Origin: Thermoplasmatota archaeon
GTDB taxonomy: Archaea > Thermoplasmatota > JAKEGO01
Assembly: GCA_028279595.1 (NCBI GenBank)
Contig: JANQNK010000013.1
Span: forward strand, 1-64,000
Direction of reading: 5' to 3'
DNA length: 64,000 nt
The position numbers and the translations under genes are program-made. Of this stretch, positions 1-9,777 are shown piece after piece; within the stretch, counting starts at the first letter, position 1, and each line of letters opens with the position of its first letter. The notes under the pieces are model-generated. The model worked only from the letters and a program-made list of their open reading frames with translations. It was not told the origin of the DNA and made no database searches.

Positions 1-2
1 GC

Positions 3-3000
3 GTCCGGTCCATCGAGGGCGACTTCGGCTCGGGCAACGACACGCTCATCATCGACACCGGTGTCTACGCGGACGCGACGATCTACGGCGGGGCGGGAAA
101 CGACAAGATGGGCTACTCCGGGTCCGGGGACGTGGTCTTCCATGGCGACGGCAACGATGACGAGCTGACCGTGACCGGGGGAGCGATGTCCGCTCCCTCC
201 AGTGCGACCCTCAACGGTGGAGCCGGCAACGACACGCTCATCTCCGAATCATTGAGCGCCTCTCTCGGCGTCACACTGAACGGCGGCAACGGGAACGACA
301 CCCTCAAGGGAGGGAACGGACCCGACACGCTCAACGGTAACGACGGCGATGACACGCTGGAGGGCCGCGGCGGAAGGGACTCGTCGTACGGCGGTGCTGG
401 CGATGATATCTGCGCAGAGCTCCTCCCGAACCTTGTGAAGGGAGAGACGTACGACGGTGGCTCTGGAAACTACGACAGGTTGGACATCCTGGACGGGTTC
501 ACCCCCGACGATCTGAGGGTGAACCCCTATGGCACCGATTCCGCCAGGATCAGCTCCTACGTCGGTTCGACCGAGAAGGCCTACACCACAGTCAAGAACA
601 TCAATGCCATGGTATTCGAGGGCGGCGGAGGCGCAGACAGGTTCACCTTCACGGGTCATCTCGAACAATCGGGTCTCAGGAGCGTGACCGTCGAGATGGG
701 TACTGACTCATCAGCAGACCACGTGGAGTTGATACTCGACGACGAGGACAACTGGGTCCAGGTATCGGACTCCGGCGGAGGCCCGACCCCGGTCACTATG
801 ACCGCGAACTGGGTAGGCCAGTACGCCGTGAGCGTTCTGGACGGCGACTCGGCCGACGGGGACACGATGGCCATCAGGGCCATGGGCGGCGACGACATCC
901 TCTGTTCCGCGACGGTCTCGAACAACCCGTTCAGCAGGCTCCAGCTGTACGGCGGAGACGACGACGACAAGATCGTCGGTACGCCTGGCCTCGACCACCT
1001 GGACGGCGGCGACGGCGATGACAGGATGACCGGCTTGGGCGGTCTTGACACCTTCGCCGACTCGAGTGGATACGACATCCTGTTCGAGTACAGCCCCGAC
1101 GACTTCGGGCTCCACGGGAACCTGTTCATCATGGGCGACGCATCGGTGACCGGGACGGGTGAGGATCGCGTACTGTCCAACTTCACGAGTGCGACGGCCG
1201 AGGACATCACCGGAATATTCGAGGAGGCCCAGCTCAAGGGCAGCGGCGACGTCAACGTCTTCGCGATCGGTTCCGAGTCCGGGACGGTGACCGTGAACGG
1301 CACATCGATGTCCACCACCCAGTGGGACGGCATAGTCAACATCAACAGCATGGGCGGCGACGACGAGTACATCGTCGAACTTGCCGGCCTGAACGAGGCC
1401 ACAGTCCAGCTCATCGAGGCCGACCTCTACAACGGCGACGAGTTGATAGAGGAGGCCGGCGGGAACGACACCCTCTACTTCAAGGGCGGTCCCGGAGCCG
1501 ATACCGGCACGGTGGACGTGTCCGGGGACTGGAGCGTCCTCAGGATGCAGAAGCCCGGCGAGTCGGCGAGCGAGGTCTGGTCGACGACGACCATCGAGAC
1601 CAACAACGTCCACATGCTGGGCGGCGACGACACGCTCACACTCTACAATACTGATGTAAACACGATAATCAGCGGCGGCGATGGGGACGACCTCTTCATC
1701 GTCATGACAGGCGACTTCGACGCCGAGGTCATCGGCGGCCCGGACTACGACACCATCGACGGCCCGGACCAGGACAACATGTGGGTCATGACCGGGGACA
1801 GCGAGGGTACGCTCAATACCTACCTGGAGTTCTCCGAGATCGAACTTCTGAACGGGAACACATACCACGATACCATCGTGGGGACGGACACTGACGACTC
1901 CTTCGCCCTCACCGGGGACAACGAGGGAACCATGAACGGTGTCCTGGACTTCACGTCCATGGAACACGTCGACGGCGGCGTCGGGTCCGACGAGCTCGTC
2001 GGACACTATCGGGAGAACGTATTCAACATACTCGGCTGGAACGAGGGCGACCTGAACGTGGTCCTCACGTTGGAGTCGGTGGAGAACCTCACTGGTAACG
2101 ACGATAACGACGTCTTCGTGTTCTCGGACCAGCAGGGCATCGACGGCATCATCGACGGTGAGCCGGACGTCGACACGCTCGACTACTCGGCATACACGAC
2201 CGACCTGGACGTCAGGCTCGAGGACAACGAGGCCACCGGCACCGGCGGCGTGTTCGACATCGAGAACGTCATCGGCGGTTCCGGCGACGATTACATAGTC
2301 GGCAACGAGTGGGACAACGAACTGATCGGAAACGACGGCAACGATGAGATCCACGGTCGCGCGGGCAATGACGTCATATTCGGGAACACCGGCGAGGACC
2401 TCCTGGCGGGCGGTGACGACGACGACTGGCTCGAGGGCAACGAGGACGACGACGTGATCTTCGGCGACAACGCCGAGTTCAACTTCGACGATGACGACGT
2501 CCTTGTGGAGGCCGTGTCGGTCGAGACCGACAGCGGCGGTGACGACTACCTCCTGGGCCATGTCGGCGACGACATCCTTGTCGGCGGTCCGGGCGACGAT
2601 GACATCTTCGGCAACGAGGGCGACGACATCGGCCTCGGCGACAATGGTATCATACGGTTCCTCCTTGGCGAACCTGACGAGATCGAGGCCATCGATCCCG
2701 AGAACGGCGGCGACGACTACCTCAGCGGAGAGCTCGGCGACGACATCCTGATGGGCGGTCCGGCCGACGACTCCCTCGAGGGCGACGACGGCGAGGACAT
2801 ACTCTTCGGCGACGACGGAAAGGTCGAGAAGGCGCATGGTGTGGTGACCGATATCGAGTCCATGCCATTGGAGGTCGGGGACGAGAGCGGCGACGATTAC
2901 ATGGCTGGCTCGATGGATAATGACATCCTCGTGGGAGGTCCAGGCAACGATACCCTGACGGGCGGGGACGGTGACGACATCGGCCTCGGCGACTGCGGAA

Positions 3001-6000
3001 GGATCCACCTGCCCGGCGGCGAGCTGGAGGAGGTCGAGACCCTCTTCCCCGAGGAGGGCGGCGACGATTATCTGACTGGCGAAGATGGAGAGGACATACT
3101 GCTGGGCGGTCCCGGCGACGATACGATCTCCGGCGACGTCGGCGAGGACATCCTCCTCGGAGACGGAGGCTGGGTGTACGTCGAGAACGGCGTTCCACAG
3201 TTCATCGAGACATCACCTGAAGATACGGAATGCGACGATCTCATGGAGGGCGGTGAGGGCGACGACGTCCTGATGGGCGGTCTGGCCGATGACGAGATCC
3301 ATGGAGGGAGCGGCAACGACGTGATCGTCGGCGACGGTGGATCTGTGGAATTCGTGACGGGAACGGCCATGAGGGCGCAGATCGAGTCCACCGGTGACGA
3401 CGACGAGGACACGGGCGGAGACGATACCATCTACGGCAACGACGGTGACGATATCATCATAGGCGGGACGAACGATGATACGGTCTTCGGCAACACAGGT
3501 GTCGACATCCTTATCGGGGACGGCGGACGGCTGACATACGAGAATGGCATCATCGTGCTCATCGAGACCACCTCCCCCGACTCCGGGGGCGACGATTCCC
3601 TCAATGGAGATTCCGGTGACGACATCATCATGGGCGGACCGGAGGACGATACGATCTACGGAGGCGACGGCGACGACGTGTGCATCGGCGACGGCGGACA
3701 ACTAGTGTTCGTCGACGGCGTGCTCGTGAGACTGGAGGGCGTTTCACCCGGGGAAGGCGGCGACGATATCATCTATGCCGGCGACGGCGAGGACACTGTC
3801 TATGGCGGCTACGGTAACGACACCCTGGACACCGGCGACGACGACTCCGATGACATGGTCTTCGGCGACAGCGGAGGCATGACCTTCGGCGGTACCGGAG
3901 AGCAGGAGGACGATTCATCCATCCTGAGCTTCAACTTCGGAGCGGATGCGGGCAGCGGCTGCTGGGACGACGACGATGACGACGACTGGTGGTGGCAGTC
4001 CTCGCAGACGGATGTGACCGGAGTGGCCGGTGCGGGCGACGCTCGCGCCGGGAACTGGAACAACCTGAAGGGCAAGGGCCACTCGATCTTCGGTAACGAG
4101 CCCGGAGAGTTCATCCGGGACGACGACGGGGACACAGTCCCCGGAGTGACCGTCGAATGGGGGCGGAACATCGACTCCTACTGCTCGAAGAGCCTTTCAT
4201 CCGACACGCACAGCGAGATATGTCCCGAGGACGACCAGGACAAGCGTCTCTTCGAGGGATACCTGTACACGAGCAAGGGTTACACGCTCGGTGTCGACAT
4301 CTCGGGACTGGGTTGGCTCTACGAGGAGTACGATGTCTACGTCTATCTCGACGCCGACAACGGCAAGTCGAAGTACGGAAGGTCCGTCCGGACCATAACC
4401 GACGGTTCCACGACATATTACCTGGACGACCCGGACCATCACAACTTTGATGGAACGTATTCGCAGGTCACATCCACGAACAGCGGCTCTCCGCAGCGGG
4501 GGAACTACGTGGTGTTCGACGGCCTATCCTCTGACACAGTGTCGATCAGGATCGCCAGCCATACATGGACCTCGTACAACAGACCGGCGATAACTGCGAT
4601 ACAGATCGTGGGCGACCACCATCCGGTGGACGTCATCGGATCCTCCGATGACGACCTCGGCGGAGACGACACGATATCGACAGGAGGCGGCAACGACATC
4701 GTGATCGGCGGCGGCGGTGATGACGACATCAACACATCGGGCGACTCCCGATACGGCGGGAACGATGACGACATCGTGATCGGCGACGGAGGGCGGTTGA
4801 CCTTCGCTCTCGGCGAGCTAAGGGCGGTGGAGACCACCTCGCCCGAGACCGAGGACCGCGGAACCGACAACGACACGATCGTGACCGGCAACGGAGCCGA
4901 CCTGGTCTTCGGAGGCAATGGCGGGGACGATATCGATGCTGGCTCGCCTGATCAATACGATCACGGCGACCTGAAGGTCCTGAGCGTCAACTTCAACGGC
5001 GGCGTGGACAACGGTTACGTCGATGGGGTGGCCGGTGCCGTAGCCGTCGGCAACTGGAACAACGTCAATGCCGGATCCTGCGCCCATTCCCACTGCGATG
5101 ACGATGACGACGACGATGATGACTGGTGGTGGTGGTGCGATACAGAGTACGACGACGACCTTGTGTTCGACGACGGCACCGACGCCACGGACGTCACCGT
5201 CGAATGGGGATACAACCTCGATTCATGGAACTCTAAGAAATTGAGCAGGGACAGTCACAGCGAGATCGAACCGGACACTCAGAACGAGAGGCTGTTCGAG
5301 GGTTATCTGTACACTTCCAAGAGCAAGACCCTGGGCGTCGACATCACCGGTCTGGAGGACCACTTCGACTCGTTCGATGTCTACGTGTACCTCGATGCCG
5401 ACGACAAGAGGTCGCGGTCCGACAGCTCGATCCGGAGGATATCCGACGGCTCGACCGACTTCTACCTGGACGATCCCGACGGGAACGAGTTCAAGGGCGA
5501 GTTCGTGGAGGTCACTGCGACCGATCCGAGCGACGCGGCGACCGGGAACTACGTCGTCTTCAGGGACGTGTCCGGGGATTCGTTCGAGATAAGGATCGAC
5601 GACTACACAGGCTGTTACAGCAGTTCGCAGAACTATCCGGCGATAACTGCCCTGCAGATAGTCGGAGGTGACGACAAGGACGATGTCGTAATCACCGGAG
5701 ATCTGGACAAGGACATGGTCCTGGGCGACAACGGAGCGGCCCTCATTCACGAGGGCGACATCTATGAACTTTACACCACCGATGGAATGAACGGTGTCGA
5801 ACCGTTCCAGGGTGATACGATATCCACCGGACCCGATGCAGACATCGCCGTCGGAGGAAACGGCAGCGATACGATCGACGGAGGTTCCGGCGACGACCTG
5901 ATCCTGGGGGACAACGTACACCTGCTCTTCTTCGAAGGACGTCTCATCGACACCTGTACAGACCGTCACTGCTGCGGACACGATGACGATGACTGCGACG

Positions 6001-7259
6001 ACGACGATGATGACGACGATGACGATGATGATGACGATGATGACGACCAGGACGATGGTGACTGGCAGTGCCATTCTTGCTGGTGGTGGTGCTGGAGACA
6101 TCATCATCATTCCGAACCGTACCGTGTCCTCGGCATCCGGCTCGGTGATGACGAGATCGGCGGGAACGACAGCCTCGAGGGAGGCCGGGACAACGATCTC
6201 ATCTACGGTCAGTACGGGAACGACACCTACGTCTTCGATGGACTCGGACTGGGCCACGATCGTCTTGTCGAGGCCGGCGACTGCAATGATCCCCCGAACG
6301 ATCCACTGGACACGCTGGACTTCAGCATGTTCGGAGCCTCGGTCTGGATAGACCTCGACAGGTCCTGCGAGCAGACCGTGAACGGCGGGAGGACCTACAC
6401 CGATAGGAACCTGTCCTTGGCGCTCTTCTATCCGAGCGGGTTCGAGGGAGTCATCGGGAGCAAGTACGACGACGAGATCGAGGGGAACCATCGCGACAAC
6501 ACCCTCATGGGCATGGACGGCGACGACGAGATCGACGGCGAGTCGGGCGACGACACCATCGGCGGCGGTGACGGCAACGACGAGCTCGAGGGCGATTGTG
6601 GCGATGACACCATCGACGGTGGCGACGGGCACGACGACATCGAAGGGGACTCGGGCCACGACTCCATCAGCGGAGGTGACGGGAACGACTGCATCGACGG
6701 CGGATCCGGCGACGACTCGATCGAAGGCGGCGACGGCCATGACGACATCGACGGCGGGTCCGGCGACGACGACCTCATAGGCGGCGACGGCAACGACGAC
6801 ATCTACGGCGCTTCCGGCGACGATCACATCGAGGGAGGCGCTGGCCACGACGACCTCTGCGGAGGTTCCGGCGACGATACGATGGAGGGCGGCGACGACA
6901 ACGACGACATGTGGGGCGGCTCGGGCGACGATACCATGGAGGGCGGAGCCGGCGACGACGACATGGACGGCGACTCCGGCGACGACTCGATGTACGGTGA
7001 CGAGGGCGACGACGACATGTACGGCGACTCCGGACACGACCACATGGAGGGCGGCGATGGCGACGACGATATGTGGGGCGGTTCCGGCAACGACACGATG
7101 TTCGGCGACGATGGAGATGACGTCCTCTACGGCAACAGCGGATCGGACGATATCGACGGCGGCGAGGGTAATGATTACGTGTGTCTCGGAGGCAGTAAAC
7201 CGTGGTGGTGGTGCAACTGGGACGACGACGATGATGACGACGACGATGACGACGACTGA
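3..7259 (+). CDS. Giant RTX-like, Asp-rich calcium-binding repeat protein (5' end outside window)
   Basis: The frame is open from base 3, so the N-terminus is missing; 2418 residues are visible. The protein is built from glycine/aspartate nonapeptides of the GGxGxDxLx type, which in RTX proteins form Ca2+-binding parallel beta-rolls. Three zones are visible: irregular beta-strand repeats with isolated RTX motifs (about 1-2450), seven or eight 60-70-residue modules of RTX units plus an IETTSPExGGDD-like linker (about 2480-3900), and a near-perfect array of about 27 nonapeptides (6470-7190). Two copies of a ~190-residue domain (SxNFNxG...GNWNN...VTVEWG...FEGYLYTSK...YVYLDAD) lie at about 3930-4620 and 4980-5670. 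Poly-Asp tracts beside poly-Trp occur four times and the C-terminus is twelve Asp. No transmembrane segment is seen. A secreted or surface Ca2+-binding adhesin or shell protein is inferred; the exact role is unknown. Confidence 0.8.
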   Translation, partial: VRSIEGDFGSGNDTLIIDTGVYADATIYGGAGNDKMGYSGSGDVVFHGDGNDDELTVTGGAMSAPSSATLNGGAGNDTLISESLSASLGVTLNGGNGNDTLKGGNGPDTLNGNDGDDTLEGRGGRDSSYGGAGDDICAELLPNLVKGETYDGGSGNYDRLDILDGFTPDDLRVNPYGTDSARISSYVGSTEKAYTTVKNINAMVFEGGGGADRFTFTGHLEQSGLRSVTVEMGTDSSADHVELILDDEDNWVQVSDSGGGPTPVTMTANWVGQYAVSVLDGDSADGDTMAIRAMGGDDILCSATVSNNPFSRLQLYGGDDDDKIVGTPGLDHLDGGDGDDRMTGLGGLDTFADSSGYDILFEYSPDDFGLHGNLFIMGDASVTGTGEDRVLSNFTSATAEDITGIFEEAQLKGSGDVNVFAIGSESGTVTVNGTSMSTTQWDGIVNINSMGGDDEYIVELAGLNEATVQLIEADLYNGDELIEEAGGNDTLYFKGGPGADTGTVDVSGDWSVLRMQKPGESASEVWSTTTIETNNVHMLGGDDTLTLYNTDVNTIISGGDGDDLFIVMTGDFDAEVIGGPDYDTIDGPDQDNMWVMTGDSEGTLNTYLEFSEIELLNGNTYHDTIVGTDTDDSFALTGDNEGTMNGVLDFTSMEHVDGGVGSDELVGHYRENVFNILGWNEGDLNVVLTLESVENLTGNDDNDVFVFSDQQGIDGIIDGEPDVDTLDYSAYTTDLDVRLEDNEATGTGGVFDIENVIGGSGDDYIVGNEWDNELIGNDGNDEIHGRAGNDVIFGNTGEDLLAGGDDDDWLEGNEDDDVIFGDNAEFNFDDDDVLVEAVSVETDSGGDDYLLGHVGDDILVGGPGDDDIFGNEGDDIGLGDNGIIRFLLGEPDEIEAIDPENGGDDYLSGELGDDILMGGPADDSLEGDDGEDILFGDDGKVEKAHGVVTDIESMPLEVGDESGDDYMAGSMDNDILVGGPGNDTLTGGDGDDIGLGDCGRIHLPGGELEEVETLFPEEGGDDYLTGEDGEDILLGGPGDDTISGDVGEDILLGDGGWVYVENGVPQFIETSPEDTECDDLMEGGEGDDVLMGGLADDEIHGGSGNDVIVGDGGSVEFVTGTAMRAQIESTGDDDEDTGGDDTIYGNDGDDIIIGGTNDDTVFGNTGVDILIGDGGRLTYENGIIVLIETTSPDSGGDDSLNGDSGDDIIMGGPEDDTIYGGDGDDVCIGDGGQLVFVDGVLVRLEGVSPGEGGDDIIYAGDGEDTVYGGYGNDTLDTGDDDSDDMVFGDSGGMTFGGTGEQEDDSSILSFNFGADAGSGCWDDDDDDDWWWQSSQTDVTGVAGAGDARAGNWNNLKGKGHSIFGNEPGEFIRDDDGDTVPGVTVEWGRNIDSYCSKSLSSDTHSEICPEDDQDKRLFEGYLYTSKGYTLGVDISGLGWLYEEYDVYVYLDADNGKSKYGRSVRTITDGSTTYYLDDPDHHNFDGTYSQVTSTNSGSPQRGNYVVFDGLSSDTVSIRIASHTWTSYNRPAITAIQIVGDHHPVDVIGSSDDDLGGDDTISTGGGNDIVIGGGGDDDINTSGDSRYGGNDDDIVIGDGGRLTFALGELRAVETTSPETEDRGTDNDTIVTGNGADLVFGGNGGDDIDAGSPDQYDHGDLKVLSVNFNGGVDNGYVDGVAGAVAVGNWNNVNAGSCAHSHCDDDDDDDDDWWWWCDTEYDDDLVFDDGTDATDVTVEWGYNLDSWNSKKLSRDSHSEIEPDTQNERLFEGYLYTSKSKTLGVDITGLEDHFDSFDVYVYLDADDKRSRSDSSIRRISDGSTDFYLDDPDGNEFKGEFVEVTATDPSDAATGNYVVFRDVSGDSFEIRIDDYTGCYSSSQNYPAITALQIVGGDDKDDVVITGDLDKDMVLGDNGAALIHEGDIYELYTTDGMNGVEPFQGDTISTGPDADIAVGGNGSDTIDGGSGDDLILGDNVHLLFFEGRLIDTCTDRHCCGHDDDDCDDDDDDDDDDDDDDDDDQDDGDWQCHSCWWWCWRHHHHSEPYRVLGIRLGDDEIGGNDSLEGGRDNDLIYGQYGNDTYVFDGLGLGHDRLVEAGDCNDPPNDPLDTLDFSMFGASVWIDLDRSCEQTVNGGRTYTDRNLSLALFYPSGFEGVIGSKYDDEIEGNHRDNTLMGMDGDDEIDGESGDDTIGGGDGNDELEGDCGDDTIDGGDGHDDIEGDSGHDSISGGDGNDCIDGGSGDDSIEGGDGHDDIDGGSGDDDLIGGDGNDDIYGASGDDHIEGGAGHDDLCGGSGDDTMEGGDDNDDMWGGSGDDTMEGGAGDDDMDGDSGDDSMYGDEGDDDMYGDSGHDHMEGGDGDDDMWGGSGNDTMFGDDGDDVLYGNSGSDDIDGGEGNDYVCLGGSKPWWWCNWDDDDDDDDDDDD
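2480..3900 (+). repeat. Mid-scale tandem modules in the RTX protein
   Basis: Seven to eight modules of roughly 180-210 bp each encode three or four RTX nonapeptides, then an IGDGG-type turn, a short strand (FxxGxL) and an ETTSPE/GGDD linker. The copies have diverged in DNA but keep the protein pattern, so this is an old tandem amplification under protein-level selection. Confidence 0.75.
3966..3999 (+). repeat. Poly-Asp/Trp tract 1
   Basis: Encodes seven Asp preceded by CW and followed by three Trp. GAC and GAT codons are mixed. The tract sits in the first half of duplicated domain copy 1. Confidence 0.85.
5095..5139 (+). repeat. Poly-Asp/Trp tract 2
   Basis: Encodes C, nine Asp, four Trp and C. 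It is at the position in duplicated domain copy 2 between the GNWNN and VTVEWG motifs. Confidence 0.85.
5977..6112 (+). repeat. Poly-Asp/Trp/His tract 3
   Basis: The longest tract: four Asp, Cys, seventeen Asp, a short acidic spacer, then a Cys/Trp cluster (HSCWWWCW) and a run of four His. Asp codons alternate irregularly between GAC and GAT, so it is not a simple slippage product. Confidence 0.85.
6470..7190 (+). repeat. Regular RTX nonapeptide array
   Basis: About 27 consecutive 27-bp units encode GGxGxDDxx nonapeptides with hardly any interruption, as expected for a long Ca2+-binding beta-roll at the C-terminus of an RTX protein. Confidence 0.85.
7199..7259 (+). repeat. Poly-Trp/poly-Asp C-terminal tract 4
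   Basis: Encodes three Trp, CNW and then twelve Asp directly before the TGA stop, repeating the W-cluster plus Asp-run theme of the three internal tracts. Confidence 0.85.
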
Positions 7260-7263
7260 TGAT

Positions 7264-9594
7264 TCAATTGTTCTCCGCAACGATCTCAGGTTCGACGACC
7301 TCTATCTCGGCAGCGGCCGCTTCCGTTTCGAGGACCGCACGATAGTCGTCCGTCAGGTTGATCCCTTCACCGCGGGATGCGTTCACCACGTTCTTGCGCT
7401 TCAACCTCTTGATGTGGTGGGAGACAGTCGAGGGTGACAGTCCTATCTTCGTGGCCAGGTCCTTCTGGGCGATGCCCGGCTCCGCCTGGACGAAGGCAAC
7501 GATCCGCTGCTCCGTCTCGTCGAGCACGAACTCCGGTATCCTGTACCCGTGGGGGTAGAATCGCTTGTAGAAGCCGTCAGAACGAGCCCTCAGGAAACCT
7601 GAGGCTTCGAGGACACGTAAATGATAACCGGCAGAGCCGTTCGGCATCTCCAGGTCCTTCTTGATCATGCTGAAGTGGGCTCCGGGATTGTGCCTGATGT
7701 ACTCGATTATCCGTCCTCTGGTCTTCTGGTCGGCGACCGTCTCCTCCTTCAATTTGGTGTAAAGTGGGAAGAGGAGCCCGAACAGGGAGTAGAATCCGAT
7801 ACCTGTGGCTGCGAAAGCAACGAAACCCCCTGCGACGATTCCGGCAACGATCAGTTGCTCTTCTTCGGAAAGGAATGGTTCGGCGGGGTCCTTCGGAGCC
7901 GGATCGATGCTGTTGTCCACGATAATCGTGATGTTCTCGTAGAATGAGAAATGATGTTCATCCCTAACCCTGACAGTAATGTTGTGGACGCCGTTTGTGA
8001 GGTTCCACGTGTCGTAGGCAAGGCTCCATATCTCGGTTCCATTGGTCCCAAGCCATTGCTCGCCATCTATGCGGATCTGGACGATGATCAGTTCACCATC
8101 CTCGTCCTCGGCCGTACCATTGAACCAGATCCACCCGCTCACGGTAGTTCCGTCGATCGGCCCGGCTATCGACACCTCTGGTCTGACGTTGATCAGGATG
8201 GTTATGGTACTGGATACACCAATGGTACCATTATCATCCTCGATATCGAGGGTGATGTTATGTTCGCCGACCGAAAGGCCATCGGTCGAGAAGTTCGCAT
8301 CAACCCCCGAATGAAGGATACCGTCGCGATCGGATGTCCATGTGTGGGTAATGACACCATCATCCCTGGTCGTCGCATTGAAATGGACCTCTTCGTCCAC
8401 GATAGCCTTTCGGGGGGAGTCGACACGCAGTATCCTCGGTACCTCGTTCCTAATGCGAATCCAATCCAGAACGGGAGCATCATCTGCTGAATCTCCCCCA
8501 TCAATTAGATACGGTGCATCCCCGAATCCGTCATGGTTTGTGTCATTTCCGACATAATCGGACCATTCGTTCCCGACATTACCATAGGACCAATGGTTCC
8601 GACCGGTATTGTCGAATCCCTGCGACGAATGATCCCCGTTGTCGATGAACCGGTTGCGGAAGATCCAGTTATCTACACTCGGGCCATAGGCGGATACGGA
8701 AATACCGTATTCACCGTTGGAGTGTACTAGGTTATTTGTGATATTGTTTAACGAGTTTCTTCCTAGCACTATACCCGATAGATCGTTATTGTGCACATTG
8801 CTGTTCATCAGAATGTTCCCATGTCCCACAGCGAACTGGATACCGGTCTCTCCGAATTCGGAGACCTCGATGTTATCGAAGATGTTGTTATGGGACTCCC
8901 ATGCTTCGATACCTTGCATCGTTCCATTGGTCAACGTGCAATCGGTGAACTCATTGTTCGAACTGAATGATAGGTTGATTCCAATGTAATGGCTGTCATG
9001 GACCGTGACGTTGTGGATCACGTTCCGGTCCGACGAACCCAGGAACAGGGAGTTCATTCCGTTCTTAATGGTAGTATCCGCGATCACGTTCCTGTCGGAG
9101 AGGGTCAGACCGATCGAGCCATTGACAGAGAGATTCTGGATTTCGTTGTCATCGCCTAAGACATCGATTCCGCCAGATACCGTGAGGTTGCTGAGCCGGC
9201 ATTCGGTACCCTGGACCGTCAATCGATATGTCATAATATCCATCTGGGAGACTGTAACAAAATCAGCGTTGATCATGAATTCGTCGGTCGGGCTGCTCGA
9301 ATTCAGCAGCGAAACGTCTGTCCCATTGCCTTCGATATCTACCTGAGTGAAAACTGAGACCGATTCACTGTAATTACCCTTGTAGACCCTGATCGTATCT
9401 CCATCCGAGGACGCATTCAAAGCATCCTGGATCGTGTTGAACTGCGCCCACCACCCCGGATCGTCGTCCACCACGATCTCAACGGACGAGGCCCCCGGCA
9501 GCGAGTACAGGATCGTTAAGGAGATGACGACCGAGGCCGCCAGGAACCCCGTCCTCCAGCTGGAGCGTGAACGTGAAACCGTGTCGTCTACCAT
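7264..9594 (-). CDS. Beta-helix ectodomain fused through the membrane to two winged-helix domains
   Basis: 776 residues. A signal/anchor segment (about 13-34) is followed by the VDDD...TIQDAL...GDTIRVYKGNY block typical of NosD/PbH1-type right-handed beta-helices (40-365), then two Ig/PKD-like domains (385-560), a transmembrane segment (about 581-612) and a cytoplasmic part. The cytoplasmic part has two winged-helix units: 625-685 (IIEYIRHNPGAHFSMIKKDL, SAGYHLRVLEASGFL) and 692-750 (IAQKDLATKIGLSPSTVSHHIKRL), both of the ArsR/MarR-like class. The architecture is that of a one-component transmembrane regulator: surface ligand or polymer sensed outside, DNA bound inside. An SD site (AGGAGG) and a TATA box precede the ATG. 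It converges with the RTX gene, which ends 4 bp away and may be a target; that link is inference. The beta-helix part is less GC-rich than its neighbours. Confidence 0.8.
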   Translation of the reverse strand: MVDDTVSRSRSSWRTGFLAASVVISLTILYSLPGASSVEIVVDDDPGWWAQFNTIQDALNASSDGDTIRVYKGNYSESVSVFTQVDIEGNGTDVSLLNSSSPTDEFMINADFVTVSQMDIMTYRLTVQGTECRLSNLTVSGGIDVLGDDNEIQNLSVNGSIGLTLSDRNVIADTTIKNGMNSLFLGSSDRNVIHNVTVHDSHYIGINLSFSSNNEFTDCTLTNGTMQGIEAWESHNNIFDNIEVSEFGETGIQFAVGHGNILMNSNVHNNDLSGIVLGRNSLNNITNNLVHSNGEYGISVSAYGPSVDNWIFRNRFIDNGDHSSQGFDNTGRNHWSYGNVGNEWSDYVGNDTNHDGFGDAPYLIDGGDSADDAPVLDWIRIRNEVPRILRVDSPRKAIVDEEVHFNATTRDDGVITHTWTSDRDGILHSGVDANFSTDGLSVGEHNITLDIEDDNGTIGVSSTITILINVRPEVSIAGPIDGTTVSGWIWFNGTAEDEDGELIIVQIRIDGEQWLGTNGTEIWSLAYDTWNLTNGVHNITVRVRDEHHFSFYENITIIVDNSIDPAPKDPAEPFLSEEEQLIVAGIVAGGFVAFAATGIGFYSLFGLLFPLYTKLKEETVADQKTRGRIIEYIRHNPGAHFSMIKKDLEMPNGSAGYHLRVLEASGFLRARSDGFYKRFYPHGYRIPEFVLDETEQRIVAFVQAEPGIAQKDLATKIGLSPSTVSHHIKRLKRKNVVNASRGEGINLTDDYRAVLETEAAAAEIEVVEPEIVAENN

Positions 9595-9632
9595 TCCTGG
9601 TCACTCCTCCTGTACGTCGTTCAATCGGTCCG

Positions 9633-9642
9633 GGTATTTAAG
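9633..9642 (-). promoter_or_regulatory. TATA box of the beta-helix/winged-helix gene
   Basis: On the minus strand CTTAAATACC lies about 45 bp upstream of the ATG, leaving a short leader that contains the AGGAGG site at about 9605-9611. Confidence 0.6.
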
Positions 9643-9672
9643 TAAAGATTGGTAAGAGTATCGATGTAAGGG

Positions 9673-9721
9673 AAAAAATAGGGCGGGAGGGCGCGACCAG
9701 GTGAATCGGAGCCGCCCTCCC
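9673..9721 (-). terminator. Hairpin plus T-tract downstream of the 9778-10584 gene
   Basis: On the minus strand a perfect 9-bp stem (GGGAGGGCG at 9721-9713 against CGCCCTCCC at 9693-9685) is followed by TATTTTTT at 9680-9673. It fits a termination or 3'-processing signal for the gene upstream. A second GC hairpin (CCCCCGG/CCGGGGG, about 9726-9760) lies just before it. Confidence 0.5.
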
Positions 9722-9777
9722 AGGGTCCCCCGGAGTGAGGGTCGTGTTCCCGGGGGATATCGATGTGTCCGCATGTG

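Noticed and set aside
711..3008. Long minus-strand open frame (765 codons) inside the RTX gene
   Set aside because: It is antisense to Asp/Gly-rich repeats, which give Val/Ala-rich stop-free frames on the other strand; composition is artificial.
2480..7190. Possible CRISPR-like or satellite repeats
   Set aside because: The repeats are protein-coding RTX units of 27 bp and larger modules, diverged in DNA and without unique spacers.
5223..7280. Minus-strand open frame (685 codons) over the RTX array
   Set aside because: Also a shadow of GAC/GGC codons; rich in Val/Ala with no domain, and it overlaps clear RTX repeats.
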